This document shows, piece by piece, positions 24,712 through 39,365 of a stretch of 64,000 nucleotides of DNA. Below the pieces are notes generated by a model, which was not told the DNA's origin, searched no databases, and saw only the letters and a list, made by a program, of their open reading frames with translations. The translations under genes were made by a program, and so were the position numbers. Positions within the stretch are counted from its first letter, which is position 1, and each line of letters begins with the position of its first letter. Origin of the DNA: Moringa oleifera. Lineage: Eukaryota; Streptophyta; Magnoliopsida; Brassicales; Moringaceae. The stretch covers positions 5,027,001-5,091,000 of the forward strand of contig JAJFZO010000049.1 of assembly GCA_021397835.1 (NCBI GenBank). The letters run 5' to 3'.

Positions 24712-27700
24712 GTATGTATGTATGTATGTGTGTCTGTATCTATGTATGTATACATATAAAGGGCTCTTTCTTCTGATAAAAGAAAAACTACAGGGCTTTT
24801 TCTTAACCAGTGCCACACTTAGGCAGTCTAAAGAGGGTCATGAACTGCTTTTCACTTAATGCTGACAGTATGTGCATTATTTATTCATGCTTTCTTTCGT
24901 TGTTTCTTTTTTGTTTGGTTCTTTCTTTAGTTTTCTTTAAACACATGCATATTTTCCAATATTATCCGAGTGATACGGAATGAACTTTCTTAAAGTGCTT
25001 TGCATGATTCATTTTCCTGCATTTTGTCACGTTTCTGCCCTTCTAGTCTTTTGGTTTATTACCTTGAGAATTCTAATGACTTCATTTTTCAGTAAAGAAA
25101 CCTGATAGTTGAGTAAAAGAACAAAAGAGATGAAATACTGCTTATGGTGGAAATTCCTTGCTGATGTTTGTTCAGGATAATGTGTTAGTCATGAATAGTT
25201 GGCATCAAGGGACTGACATGGTTGCTATAAGTTTTAGATTGGTTATGTGTTAAATGGTACAGATAGATTTAATTATGTATTTATTCTGACATATCAGTAA
25301 TCTATTCTTTTGTTTTTGTTTATTTTATTTATCATTGCAGAAGTTCCCTTCAGGTGACTGGCACTGTGTTTACTGTTCGTGCAAATTTTGCGGGATGGTC
25401 AATGAGGCTACATATGGAAGGGATCATTGCGATGATACAGCCCCATCTGCCTTATTTACTTGCTGTTTGTGTGAAGAAAAATGTATTGGCTCTTATCTTT
25501 ATAAATATCCAAACTATTTCGTTTTTTTTGAATTCATGTATTCCTTTGTCATCGTTATTTCTGCTTCTGCTGCAGTTAGTAGCCTGCTATTGCCATTATT
25601 GTTATCATTGTTATAGCATGGCATCCATTTCTAGAAACAGTTTCCTCTCCAAAAATATTAACATCCTTTTTTTTGGTAGATCACAAAGCATGTAGTGGGG
25701 AGAAGGATGCTACAGATGATGAGCAAAGTAGTCTGTCTTTTTGCGGACTAAAATGTCAAGAGGTAGGGTTTCAGCCACCCACTGCTGCCATAGTGTAGAT
25801 TGGAATCTTTAATGGTCTGTTCAATTTGGAAAGAAATTAATTTTGTTTACCAGTTATGGTAGTTATTCGAGTTCTGTATTTTCTTTTAAATTGTGTTGGT
25901 GCATTTGAAATTTCCATGAGTCGCTACAAAAGTTTGACTGTATAAAATATTGGTGCTGAAAAACATTTCTTGTCAATGATTTATAAAATCGATGAGTTCT
26001 TCACTTTACATGTTGTCATGTACTGTCTCGGATTTAATGTGAATTTAGTTAATCCATGTTTTAACCATATTTAATATGATGGCCCTCTTGCATCTAGTCC
26101 AACCCCAATCCATGATTAGATGATGGTTCCCTTGTGTTTACTCCAGCTTTTAACCTTGATTAAGATGATAGTCCTACTGAGTCATGAGCTATATTTACTT
26201 GATGTGATGTTGGTGAAGAGGAAAGCTGTTTGGGAAAGAATTTTTAATGTTTGTATGGTTGATTAAGTCTGATACGTAAGGATGACAAGGACTACTAATG
26301 AAAGAAATAAAACAAAATCTATGTGAAGTTCCAAGAAACTTGAATGGATCCGAATAGTAAAATCTCCAACTTTTGCATCAAAATCAAGTGTCATCAAGAA
26401 TTCAGCATGTGTATGGAGATGTTGTATCCAAAATTTGTGGAATCTTTTGGTTAGGTCTAAAATAAGTTTCTGAATCTCAAAATTTGAAACTTAAGTGAAA
26501 TCTAGAAAGTTATTTATTTTATAAGCAGAGTTAAACTTAGATTTTATTTTCCAGAATTGGTCAAATATGGATGAGAATGAAGCGTCATTTTGACATAAGG
26601 ACTTATACAAAAGCATGTCTTTAGAGTACTATAGTTTTATGCTAGGAAATCTCCTTGTTAAGCTAAAGGCATGGTAATGAACCGTGAGTGCTAATTTCAC
26701 TGGTTGATACAATGTTATGTTACAAACCACTAAGAATGGCCTAGATAGCGTTTCCTTTTGTTTCTAGGTTAGGGCATGTATATCACCATTGCTAACTTCC
26801 ACCATGGTTCTGATATTGGGGAAGTGGATTAGTTGCAGTATGTTATCGGTTGCACGTGTGATGGTGATGACAAATGCATTGGATATTAAGCTTAGATGGC
26901 TAGGGCTTTCAGTTTAAGTGATATGTTATTTTGTGAGCAGGTGAATATCCGTATTTTAACATTTCCTTGTACTTTAAGGTATTTTAGATTCCAATGTAGT
27001 AACATTTAGGAATGTCTAAAGATATTGAGAAGAGTTCAAGTTGGTGTTAGGATCATTAATAGGTTCCTCTCCTTTGTTTTTATTTTCTTTTTCTGATGAA
27101 AAAATGCAATTTTATGTTCTTTTATGATAATAACTGTTTTTTTGTTTTCTTTATAAATATAAAGGAAGTAATCTATACTTTTGAGATTTGTATTTATCCA
27201 ACAATGAAGATTATTTGTATTAACTGTGCCTTGAAAATGATTCAAATCTTCTTGCTTGGCAGTTGTTTGAGAGACTGCAGATGCTTGTAGGAGTAAAACA
27301 TGAACTGCCGGAAGGTTTCTCATGGACTCTTCTTCGGCGTTCAGCTGTTGATTCAGATGTTTCTTTGAGTGAAGTGTCTCAAAAGATCGAAAGTAATTCC
27401 AAATTAGCTGTTGCACTGCTTATAATGGATGAGTGCTTTTTGCCTCTTGTTGACCATAGAAGTGGGATAAATTTGATTCACAACATTGTCTACAATTTCG
27501 GGTAAGTTTGTATTTTGAATCACTTTAATGACCCAATAAGCTACATTTTATCATATTCTTGTTGTTGTGGTTTCAGTATTTTATTTTATGTATCAAGTGG
27601 AGTTTTCTGCACATAACAGTAGGACTATGGAAATACAAAGGATGCTGACACAAAAAAAAAAAGGAAAAATAACTATTGATGGAATCATTTTTCAGAGAAC

Positions 27701-30700
27701 AGTGTCATATAATTATTATCAGAGCATTCTTGAGAGACCATGCCTTCAATAAGGAATCCCAAACGACCATGTATGTTTACTCACTTGCACATGAAAGTGT
27801 AGATTCTCAATATGTTGTACATTTGATGTCATCTGACTGAATTACAGATAGAAGCACATGACTATGGTGATCCAGAAATTTGTAAGTTTTTATGGCTCTT
27901 TTCAAGCGGAATATTAGGTGCCAATTGAAAATCAGGTGTAAGAAACTCTGGGCAAAAAGTAAATAGAGTATCAGCTTGATATTTAGTTGACTGTTGAACA
28001 TGTCATGGAAATTCATAATTTTATGATTTCCTTATTTCACTTGTAACTAATGTGTGCTTGACAAGAGAATAGTCTAGGCATAGTTGTTGGCACTCTTAGA
28101 TTTTATTGTCTGACTTTCATGATAATGTTCATGGTCTTTGTATCAAGCTTCATGATGGGTAAAGATGAAGTTTGATTGTTAACCAGGCTGCATTTGGATG
28201 CACTTTGTTAAGATGATGTAGGCTCAGTTATCACATACAGCTCTGGAAAATTAAATTTAGATTTGAGTCTTCGGCTTACTTGAAAAAAGCTTTTCGCTCA
28301 TGGTTTTTTATTATTATTTAGTTGCCTTATATCTCTTCCTCTGCTTATCTCTATAAAATGGTTACTTTGTGATTAACCTGTATCTTTGTTTTGCCTGCAT
28401 GGTGAATAGATAACGTTCAATCTTAATTATGACTGTATGATTGAATTAAATATGAGTGTTTTGGCTTCTATTGATCTATTCTTTTTTCTAGGTCAAATTT
28501 TAATCGGTTAAATTATAATGGTTTTCTCACTGCAATTTTGGAGAGAGGGGATGAGATCATTGCAGCAGCATCCATTAGGTATCCCTTCTTCATGATTATA
28601 GATACTATGTTAATTTTTATTAGTATCAAATGTTGTCTTAGTTCCTAGAAATTATGATAAGAAAATAATTCCTTTATTTTTGTTAGTACTACTACTACTA
28701 TTACATCATGCTATGAAAATACTGAACACATGCATTGATGTCTGCGTACTACTAAGGTAATTCTGCCTTTTCCCATTTGGTAACAATTACACCCCTGGAA
28801 TTTGAAACCTAGAATTTTGACATTCTATGCTTGCTTACCAAAAGCAAAAATATGGCAGAGTTGAGCTCCATCAGCTTATAATTTTATTCATCAATTCGTG
28901 GGGTTTTTATGTGGAATCCACGAAGTCTTGCATCCAATGAAATATTTGTTACAGAAAATAGATGGTCTGTTAGAAGTTTTTTTCATCAAGTAAAACTTTT
29001 AGAATTGCCCATGAACTTTTTTTATGAAGTATATGTGCTTGGTCTAAATCACATCTGATTTGATAACTTGCTAAAATAAATCACTATTTGTACGCTGAAC
29101 TTCTTGTTCACTTTACATTTTGGTATTTCTTTGGACTAGGTAACTCAACTGATATAAGGGATACACATATAGTATGAAAAAACAAAAGCCTAATACCTAG
29201 CAGGATTCTAGCAGTTAAGTGGTTTATTCTTCTTAATATTCATAGGATTTGTTAATTATAATGCTACAGTTGCCTCTCTATTTGACATGGTTGAGCATGG
29301 TAGACCCATAGGTCATAATCTAATGAGCATTCTTATCCACTGGAACTTATGTTCAGAATGTTTATTTAACGAAGAGTTAGATGTCTTACCAGATTCTTGA
29401 GTTGCAAGAATCCTACTAGTTAGTCACTAATATCACAATGGTATTTGCGGTGAATATAGTAGAATAACTTTTTTGCATGAATGTATGCATGTATATTGGT
29501 GCATCATTGTGTTTCTTTCTATGCATGCCTGAAGTGTAAATTGCTAACATTGAGATTTTTACTTGGTCAAATAGGATCCATGGCAATAAGTTAGCAGAGA
29601 TGCCGTTCATTGGGACTCGCTTTATATATAGACGTCAAGGAATGTGCCGTCGGCTTTTAAGTGCAATTGAATCTGTATGTTCCAAATCTGGTATCCTTTT
29701 CTCTTCTTGCCTCTGCTGTGCTTTGGGTTATGGATTTACTACACAACTGATGTTTGACTTCTCTTTACTATTGGATACTTTTGTGAAGTGGTTCTTTTGG
29801 GAACTACTGCTTCTCATGATCCAATTTTCTTATGTTCTCTTTAATGTCTCGGGTAGCTGATATTTCATGAGACTTTTCCAACTTGTTTGTTCTTCTGGTT
29901 TTGAACCCAACAAGAAGAAATATTAAGTATTTGTATGAAGCTAATAAAGAAGCAGAGAAAACTAGAAAAGAGTATTAGGAGAAGAAGCAGGATGCAATGT
30001 GTTTGGGTAAAACAGTTTTTATATCATACATTAGGACTGTAGAACAGAAACTCACCAGTTGATTCAGCTATAGGTTTTTAATTATTCTCATATTGATCTT
30101 AGGTGTCTTAGACAATAAATGTTTGTGATTGTTCCAACTATAGATCTTTCAATAAGGTGCCTTTTTAGATAAATTACCATCTTTGATGTTAGTTACATTC
30201 ATTGAATATAATTGACAATCTTATGAAATTATTAGCTGAATTTGATGTATGGTCATACAAGTTCCTTTTCTTGCATGATACTGTTCAGCAATCAAAATTG
30301 TATAGCATCTTTTTTCAGTGAGTTTGTTAAACCTTATTTCATGATTTTCCATGTATTTGACTCATCATACTTCTAACACATTATAAATAAGGATATCTTT
30401 CTAGCATAGAAGTCATTGATTCAAGATGTTCAATATGTTTTCCTTTAAAAAAGTATGCCAAAGCTGGTTATGATATCACCTACCAAGAATTTATTGTTCT
30501 AAACATGCACATCAATTCTTATCTTGTGATAGTTGGCCTGTGAATGATCTTTTTATTGAACCCATTGTCAGGCTCTCTGCGCTCTGAAGGTGGAGAAATT
30601 GGTGATACCTGCAATCGCAGAACTCACGGCAACATGGACTTCAGTTTTTGGTTTCAAGCCCATCGAGACATCAAGCAAACAGAAAATGAAGAATATGAAT

Positions 30701-31792
30701 GTGTTAGCATTCCCTGGTGTTGATATGTTAGAGAAACCATTGCTAAAGCCTCAGTTTTCTGAGGAAACAACAACACCTACAGATGGTATGTAGCACTCAT
30801 ATGCCATTTTTGTGGATCTGATGTAATATGTTGGGCATTTATACTATGTATGTGTTGTAGGTTTGAGCTCCCGTGTACCCAAGGAGCAGCATACAATGGA
30901 CAAAGTTGCTGATACTCCTGACCAGGGATGTTCTACTGGGTTTGATTTACATATTCCCGTTGAGAGTGCTGTTAGTGTGCATGAGAGAAACAACGAAACT
31001 GCTGCTACAGAATTCTCTTCACAGCTTTGTGATGGTTCCTTGAATGTAACAAGCATGACTGAAACCAATGCGGTGTCTGACTCAGGGTTTGGAAAAAGAA
31101 AGAACATTGCTAGACATAGTCTGAAGTCTCATGATGAGAACACTGTTTACTGCTCTGATGAAATCAACCTTACTCAATCCCTGGTTCTGGGGTTAACAGC
31201 GTCTGATGTGAATGCCGTTACCTGTCATTCAAGGGCTACAAGTAAGAGAGCTCAAGGTGTGAAAGACAGCAAACTTCCCATTTCTCAACAATTGTGGGTT
31301 ACAGAATGTTTTCCTGATTCCAATCAAAGAATGCTTGAGAATATTGAATTGGAAGACAAGCTTCCTGTTGTGCAGCATATGCCTGTATCAGGAGATATGA
31401 CTGCATCTACCGAATGTCCTAGTTCTCTGATTCTATCCAAGACTAGTAACTTTTCTGGTGATGTGAATCACCAAACTTCCCATTCAGCTCAGGGAGTGCA
31501 AGATTTTGCAAATGGTCAATGCACTCGGTTGTCTGCGGTAGTAGCATCAGGTTCCAAGGAGGTTGATGTGAATGGTGTCTGTGATCTGAAGGAAACATTA
31601 AATGGGGATGCAATTCTCGATAGGCTTAAGATGAATACTAAGTCTTCTGAGCAGCCTGGATCTGATTCTCAGGTTGATGATATAAAGCTCACACAGCATG
31701 ATCGCAAATCTTTCTGCAGCTCAACCTCTGGTTCTGGTGTAGCACTTCACTGTGCATCAAATGGGGCTAATTCGGTGGTCCTGATGCAATAA
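22172..31792 (+). CDS. IDM1-like histone acetyltransferase with AT-hooks, TDBD, PHD and GNAT domains
   Basis: Eight exons: 22172-24523, 25341-25482, 25680-25762, 27263-27501, 28492-28578, 29575-29674, 30572-30785 and 30861-31792. All introns are GT-AG, phases agree, and the product is 1382 aa. Residues about 204-328 hold an array of AT-hooks (KRGRPPK). A small domain near 445-500 reads [20 protein letters not shown]. The TDBD-type domain ([19 protein letters not shown]) is near 650-735, and a PHD finger ([20 protein letters not shown]) starts near 755. A second Cys-rich unit ends FCGLKCQE. The GNAT fold follows, with the acetyl-CoA loop [11 protein letters not shown] near 985. The last exon adds about 310 Ser-rich residues. 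This is the plant IDM1/ROS4-type family, nuclear readers that acetylate histone H3 and can limit DNA methylation. Which paralogue this is cannot be told. A TTG 33 bases upstream is in frame but is not a start. Confidence 0.93.
24663..24750. repeat. Compound (TA)n(CA)n(TA)n(TGTA)n microsatellite in intron 1
   Basis: Alternating TA and CA dinucleotide runs are followed by TGTA tetranucleotides, within intron 1 of the IDM1-like gene and about 140 bp after its donor site. Alternating purine-pyrimidine sequence of this length is likely to be length-variable. Confidence 0.9.
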
Positions 31793-34280
31793 TTTTGTCT
31801 AACCAAGGTAGTTGGTTTCTTTTTTGCCCTTTTTCTTTTGGTTGATTCGGCAGTGTTTCTGATTACAGCCATGAAGAGAGGACAGAGTTTGCTGCACTAC
31901 CCTCATGGCAGGGCTTTGGTTAAGTGACATTGTGGTTAATTAAGATGCCTACGCATTCTTCTGGTGCCTTTCTTTTGCATCGGTGAAGGGTTAAACTGGT
32001 GATTTAGGGAAGAGCTTTTTCATTTTGCTGACACACTGACAATGCTTTAATTCAGTTGTACACAGATTAAGTTCATTCTTAGGACACAGTCAAGCTCAAT
32101 CCTAGATTCCTCAGTCAGTCTTCTTTCCCAGAGTCCTTGGTACACAATGAAGCTTTTATGCTGAATTCCTTGCGATAGTTTTCTTAGTACACAGGTTTAG
32201 AGCATAGTAAATCCACAGTGATTGTCAGATTAGGCTAGTTTCAGGCACAGGAGGCATTGAGGGTTGCATATTTTGGACCTTCTCCATGCACCTTTGTATA
32301 TGTAAATGCTCATCGGCTTAGTGATAAATACAGCTTTTCTTTTGTACACAGTGAATTACGAGGACATTGAACTTTTTATCTGGAGTTATACAGTTACTTA
32401 TCAAATTTTGCTTTACTTTTTTGCATTATTAATTTATTTGATAAAAGTTTTATAAAATTTGTGTATTTTGAATAACAAATTAAATATTGATGTTTAAAAA
32501 ATAACATTACACATTTTAAAGTAATGTTAATAGTTGATATTAAAATCAACGTTAATATTAAGAGTAAAGTAGTATTTCTATTTATATTTATTCTATCATT
32601 TAGTTTAAATTTTTATTTTGTAACTGAAATTTGAAGTTGGGTTTTTAAAATCTCTCAATTAAGTGTGATTGAACTTTCTATACTAATTTAAGAAACAATC
32701 GAAAGTTTGCTTTTTTGTTCAAAAATATCTCTAATGTGCTCTTTTTTAATCTTCTTAACACTTTCATTACTTTTCTTGTTTTTATGGGTTTTTTTTTTTT
32801 TACTTGTATTACTTTCAATCGCTTCTCACTTATTATTCGCCTATTTGTTTTCGCTTTTGCTGCTTATTAACTCACTATTTATAATTTATGGTGAAGTATC
32901 TTGATGGCGAACACTCATCAGATAAGCTAAAACCCTAAAATCTATTCTTTCTCCAAAAGCAGCTTAATAATATTTTTAATTTCACATAATTATCACACCC
33001 ATTATCTCCTTTTGTGCACCTTTTCTGTAGTTTTCATGCATTACTCACTCAACAAAAAATGGACTTTTTCGGTATACTTGGACATTTTTTTTTACCTCTT
33101 ATTTGAGTATCCTACATTGCCTCTCTTCTTCTTTTTCTTTTGATGGGAAATTAAAGTTTTTCAGTAGTTTTACTTCAGTCTCTTTCTAGCTTCAATGTTA
33201 ATTACAATGAATTTGAGGAATGATCCTTACTTAAAAGAGTTTTTGAGTTTAAAATTGAAAAATATTAATGATTTCAAGAATTTGGATAATTGATTAATGC
33301 CTCTTGGATGTAATCCATTTGAAACAAAAAAAAATTATGCATTTGCTTGGTTTGGTGTCAAATAAAACAAGAACTCTATAATTGTTCAAATTTATTAAAA
33401 AATTAAAAGACTTTAACTAATTTACTTTGATCAAAAGTAAATTAAATATTTGAAAGTGAAATATTATTGAAAGTGGAAGTACTAATAAAACATAATTTCT
33501 AGAGTTGTTTAGATTAGATAAAAAATTTTAAAATTCGTTGTATATTTTTTTTAATTATTAACATGGTGTGTAAAATATTAATTAATAATTGATTTCAGTC
33601 GATACATAAACAGTAAAGTTTGTTTCGATTGATATTAAACATAGGATTTAATTTTTTATAATATTTAGTACATATAAAGGTTCTATAAAATTTTTATCCT
33701 AATTTATTTTACACTTAATAATTTGATTCATTTATTGAATTAATTTAATATTACAAGCATTTTGTGTCAAGATTAGTGTCAACAAATTTTCTCTTAGGAT
33801 CAGTTTTGAATTAAATTTTTTGATAAAAAATTATAAAAATATTTAAATAATTTAAAATATTAATAATTATTATATATCATAATTTTATTTAATTATTATA
33901 TATCATAATTTTATTAAAAATAAAATTTAAATCAACAAAAAAATTTCATATATTTAATTTTTAAAAAAAAAATTGCTAATGATTCAAGGTAAATTGGGTT
34001 TGAAATCACTAAAACCTTTAGATTAAGCAATATGTTAATAAGATTAAAGGACTTGTTTAAATGTCAATGATAAATAAATGTAATATGTGAAATTATATTT
34101 ATATCATATATATTACATACAATTAAATTTAATAAAGTTTTATTCAATTGCAAGAATAATCCAATTTTGTAAAAATTGGGTCTGTAACATTTGACATAAA
34201 TAATAAATGGGTGGAGAAAAGTTTTAAGTAAAAAAAAAATAGAAGTTTTCTTTTAAAAAAAGTTTTGTTTAATTTCGAAA
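31793..34280. other. 3' UTR of the IDM1-like gene, then AT-rich spacer
   Basis: The first roughly 550 bases after the stop are less AT-rich and probably form the 3' UTR. Beyond 32400 the sequence is A+T-rich to 34280. No gene was recognised; a 65-codon frame at 32707 is low-complexity Leu/Phe. Confidence 0.55.
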
Positions 34281-34330
34281 ATGCCCCTGGAGAATCCAAA
34301 ATCTTCCCCTGGCAAAATAAAGTGTCGAAG

Positions 34331-34380
34331 GTATATAATAAGTCATATACGCCTTTGCCTTCTAGTTAGGGTTTTGGGCT
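34331..34380 (+). promoter_or_regulatory. RPS18 core promoter: TATA, telo-box and site II
   Basis: TATATAATA lies at 34332-34340. A reverse telo-box TTAGGGTTT lies at 34366-34374, directly joined to a TGGGCT site II box at 34375-34380. Telo-box plus site II is the established signature of plant ribosomal-protein promoters, which supports co-regulation with the other translation genes. Confidence 0.7.
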
Positions 34381-34427
34381 TTGCCACTGTCTGCGCAGGG
34401 AGCTTCTCCAGATCTCAAACCTTAGCC

Positions 34428-35873
<1,446 letters not shown>

Positions 35874-38554
35874 TCACATAAACCACTGTTTGTTCTCTCT
35901 AGCTGTATTAGTGGATTTTTGGCTTGTCTTCTTAGGAGGATCTACTATTTCATATGAGTTAAGCTGACACTTGCAATCCGCGGTCGTCCTTTTGGTGTTC
36001 CTGTTTTGTTCTCATCTCAAGTTATTAATGTAGCTTTTGCTTTTTCCTTCTGTTCTTCCAACTTTAATATGTGATTGACTTGTAGCAGAGTTAATGTGGA
36101 ATCAAAATTTATCCAATAAAATGCATTACTATTTATTTCATGGTGGCCTCCCATGGGATTAAAAATTGGTACAGTACGTTATTACAATTGAATTATAAAA
36201 ATTAAAAGAAAAAATTGCTGCCTCTAGCTTCTCAAGGTTGGTGATTCTACTTTTGCAAGTTAGGTGACGTGAGCTTCATTTCAGCATTCAGGGGGAGGCC
36301 GAATAGGAGAGCGTAGTCCAAGTCACCCTGTTGGGGTCTGCCCGCATTGTCATGGCCCAGTTTGGTTATCTATGGCCCAATAATTTTCAAGGCTAAAGAA
36401 GGCCATTAGGTTTCAGGCCAAGTCTTTTGAAGGGATTCTGAGAGTCAAAAGCAGCCCATGTGAAAGGTTGTTATTTTATCCCAACTGCTGGTTACTTGTC
36501 ATTTTGTTACTTAATAAAGAATGTATTAATTTTAAACAAATTAAAAGAATTCCTTTATCTAACAGATCATCTTGATTTTTACATTTAATAAACTAATTTT
36601 TTATTAAATAATTTGATTTGTGGCATGGCCAAAGTATACATAATTATCAATTTCCTTATTATAATCAAAATTAATAAAAATGCAAGTGGAAGCAAGAACA
36701 CCGATGCAGTGGCCTGATCAAATTGTCAACTTAAACTCAAGATCTGGCTGTCTTAGTCCAAATTGATGAACTTTGATATGCATAACCAGCTGACCTGGGT
36801 CCTGTTGGTCATCTGCTTAATATAAATCAATACCAAATTGGAATATTAATAATCATAATCAGGCATAAAAAAACTCATAATCATATGCATCTACATATAC
36901 AAACTGAATACCTTCTCTGTCTCATCCCCAAGTCCCCATAAAGGAATATTCCCCAAAAAATATATATTAAAAAAAAAAGAAAAGACAAATTCAAGATTCC
37001 CCCTTAGTGAATTACCAAGCTCAAAAATCAAATTTATTTATTTTATTTAATTGATTCATCCTTGGACTAATTTTAACCCATAAAATTCTCTGCATGCATG
37101 CATACAAAATGAATCTTTCTACAATCAATTACAGTTGAAAACAGTGGCTTCTGCACTTTGTATCTCCATCTAAATTTTGGCTTCATCTCAATTCTTTCTG
37201 TAATGAGGGACAAAGGGTTCTTCTGGTACAAATTGTCTTTTACTCATTTTCACTGTACCCATCAATCGGTTATGAATCCAATGAAAATATTAAGACTGTG
37301 CCCAGTAGACACAGACCCATTTTTGTTGATTCCAAGCTCATTGGGTGTCTAAGGATGTTAGAACAAAAGGGCAGAGGCAGATTGACTTGGCTTTTCCTTG
37401 GTAGGTATAGAGGAAATAAAAACCAAATGGAGAGGGTAAATTAGTAAAAAATCAAATTTACATTTTGGATATCTTGCACAATAAAATTAGCATCTTTATC
37501 TCTTTAAACCTGATTTTTGTGCGATCTAATGTAATGAAAATTAACCTAATCTTTTAAATCAAATTAACAACTTGAGGTCAGCATTCCAACCTCTGAAAAT
37601 GCAATTATGAAAATTCAGTTCAACTCAATTTATATTGATCAGTGTTTTTTTATTTTAATAGTAAAAGTTTAAACAAAATTCAATTTCATTGACCAAGTCT
37701 TCTCAACTTAGCTCCATAAAAATAAGGTAAAGTTTTTGGGTTTTGGCCTGTTAAAATGGCCTGCATCCCTTAGAAAACAACACTTCAAGTTCATAAATTA
37801 ATAAAAATTATGTACTTTCACGCAATGAACATTGACACTAAATCGTGGAACACCACGAGTTTGTCTCATAAAATCACAAATTTATGATGACAAATAATTC
37901 AGATTCTCAAATCTACAACTCATTTTACAGTACATAAACACTTTTCATTCCATAATAGATTTAAAAGAGACAAATAATTATGAAATAAGAAATAAGAAAG
38001 TACACAATTTCCCAAATTCTTTCCTTTGTCACTTTATAATAATAACAATGATAAAAGAGAAACCTTGTATAGTGGGAGGTGGGGAACCTTGATGGGTGAA
38101 ACTGTCCCTTGCTATAAAGTGGAAATCGAATTATGAACCCTAACGGGGGTACTGTTCAATGAGCTGATTGTTCAAAAGTCTTTTCACCTTCTTCAAAACA
38201 AAAATCAGTAGAAACAAAAACAACAGGAGATCAGCACATGCTACCTGGAAATCCCTTGAGAACAGAGCAACATTGACTTGTCGGAAGGATAAGGTATGAT
38301 ACAGTAGCAGACAAAAAACAAGAAGAAACTGAGGACGAAACTTTAATGGCCGCCTTGCAGACATTGCACATAAACAGAGAGAGACACCCATATAGATGCA
38401 ACATTATCCCTGAATCATATGAAACGCAGATTACATTATCATCATCTGATGAAACAACAGAAAACCCTGATTAATTTTATATCACAGATTAACATGGGAT
38501 TTGCCTTTATGAGATTCTACAAGAGATCGGAGCGAAAAGAGCAGAGGAAATTGA
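35874..38554. other. RPS18 3' UTR and intergenic region
   Basis: The first roughly 250 bases are probably RPS18 3' UTR. A less AT-rich patch at 36270-36480 carries several GGCCCA/AGCCCA boxes but has no gene next to it. The remainder is AT-rich. The segment immediately below 38555 should contain the 3' UTR of the minus-strand OVATE gene. Confidence 0.55.
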
Positions 38555-39286
38555 TCAGAGCGCCGCTTTGTAGGTACTCTGTTTTTGGTTGGAAGAGGAT
38601 GACATAAGGGAGACGAGGAGATCAGCGAAAGCTCCGATGATGAACTTATGTGTGCTTTTGGGATTCAACGCGAGGTAGCACAGGAGGAGCTCGTGTAGGT
38701 AGTCCCAGTGGGCCTTCACGTCGTGCAGTTCACGGGCCTCCACCATCTCCTGCATGGATTTCCTGAAGTCCGCGTATGGGTCCGGCGAGTACGTGGGCAC
38801 CGCCACGCTGTCCTTGACGGTCGGGCACTGAGATTGATCACAGCCGTTGGTCAAATTTCGGTCGGAGTGGATATTAGAAGAGGAGGATGCTGATGACGAC
38901 GAGGAGGAGGAAGGCGACGATCCGGTGTCTTCTCGGATGGACGATGAGGATTCGATGATGGAGTTGGAGCGACCCGGGGAAGCGAAGAAAAAGCGCTGAG
39001 AAGCAAAAACCGTGGCGAAGTCGGGTTGGGGTTCGAAATCGGAGTCGGACTCGAGCTCGGAGGAAGACTGGGTCAGTGATCTGGAACTAGCAGAGTCATC
39101 GTGAACGGTGTTGTTGTCATAAAGCGAGTTAAAGTTTTTGATCAGGATTGACGATGCGGTTGCGGTGGAGAAGGACGGATGTCTCTGATCATCTGGATAT
39201 AGTGGGACCGGTGACGCCTGGGGGCTGGTCGGTCGTCTGATCTTCGTGAAGCAGAGATTAAAGTTCCTCCCTAGTGCGCCTGCCAT
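38555..39286 (-). CDS. OVATE family protein (transcriptional repressor)
   Basis: An intronless 243-aa frame from ATG at 39286 (MAGALGRNFNLCFTKIRRP). The N-terminal two thirds are Ser-rich and disordered, including a poly-Ser run near residues 130-150. The C-terminal OVATE domain starts near residue 175 with YSPDPYADFRKSMQEMVEAR. It continues with WDYLHELLLCYLALNPKSTH and ends with FIIGAFADLLVSL. OVATE proteins repress transcription and bind TALE homeodomain (KNOX/BELL) proteins and TRM scaffolds, controlling organ shape and secondary wall formation. The frame extends 34 codons further upstream, but that part contains the promoter TATA box, so MAGALG is the sensible start. Subgroup resembles the short, Ser-rich plant OFPs; the exact paralogue is not determined. 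Confidence 0.95.
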   Translation of the reverse strand: MAGALGRNFNLCFTKIRRPTSPQASPVPLYPDDQRHPSFSTATASSILIKNFNSLYDNNTVHDDSASSRSLTQSSSELESDSDFEPQPDFATVFASQRFFFASPGRSNSIIESSSSIREDTGSSPSSSSSSSASSSSNIHSDRNLTNGCDQSQCPTVKDSVAVPTYSPDPYADFRKSMQEMVEARELHDVKAHWDYLHELLLCYLALNPKSTHKFIIGAFADLLVSLMSSSSNQKQSTYKAAL

Positions 39287-39356
39287 GTCTTCTGATAAGA
39301 AACAGAGAGAGAGAGAGAAGGAGGAGGGGTCTATGACTGTTGATGGTGAGCCGGAG

Positions 39357-39365
39357 TATATATTA
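39357..39365 (-). promoter_or_regulatory. TATA box of the OVATE gene
   Basis: TATATATTA on the plus strand reads TAATATATA on the gene strand. It lies 71-79 bases before the start codon and is followed by a CT-rich leader (GA-rich on the plus strand at 39305-39330). Confidence 0.55.

Noticed and set aside
38140..38391. 83-codon hydrophobic frame below the OVATE gene
   Set aside because: Lies where the OVATE 3' UTR is expected and has no family similarity.
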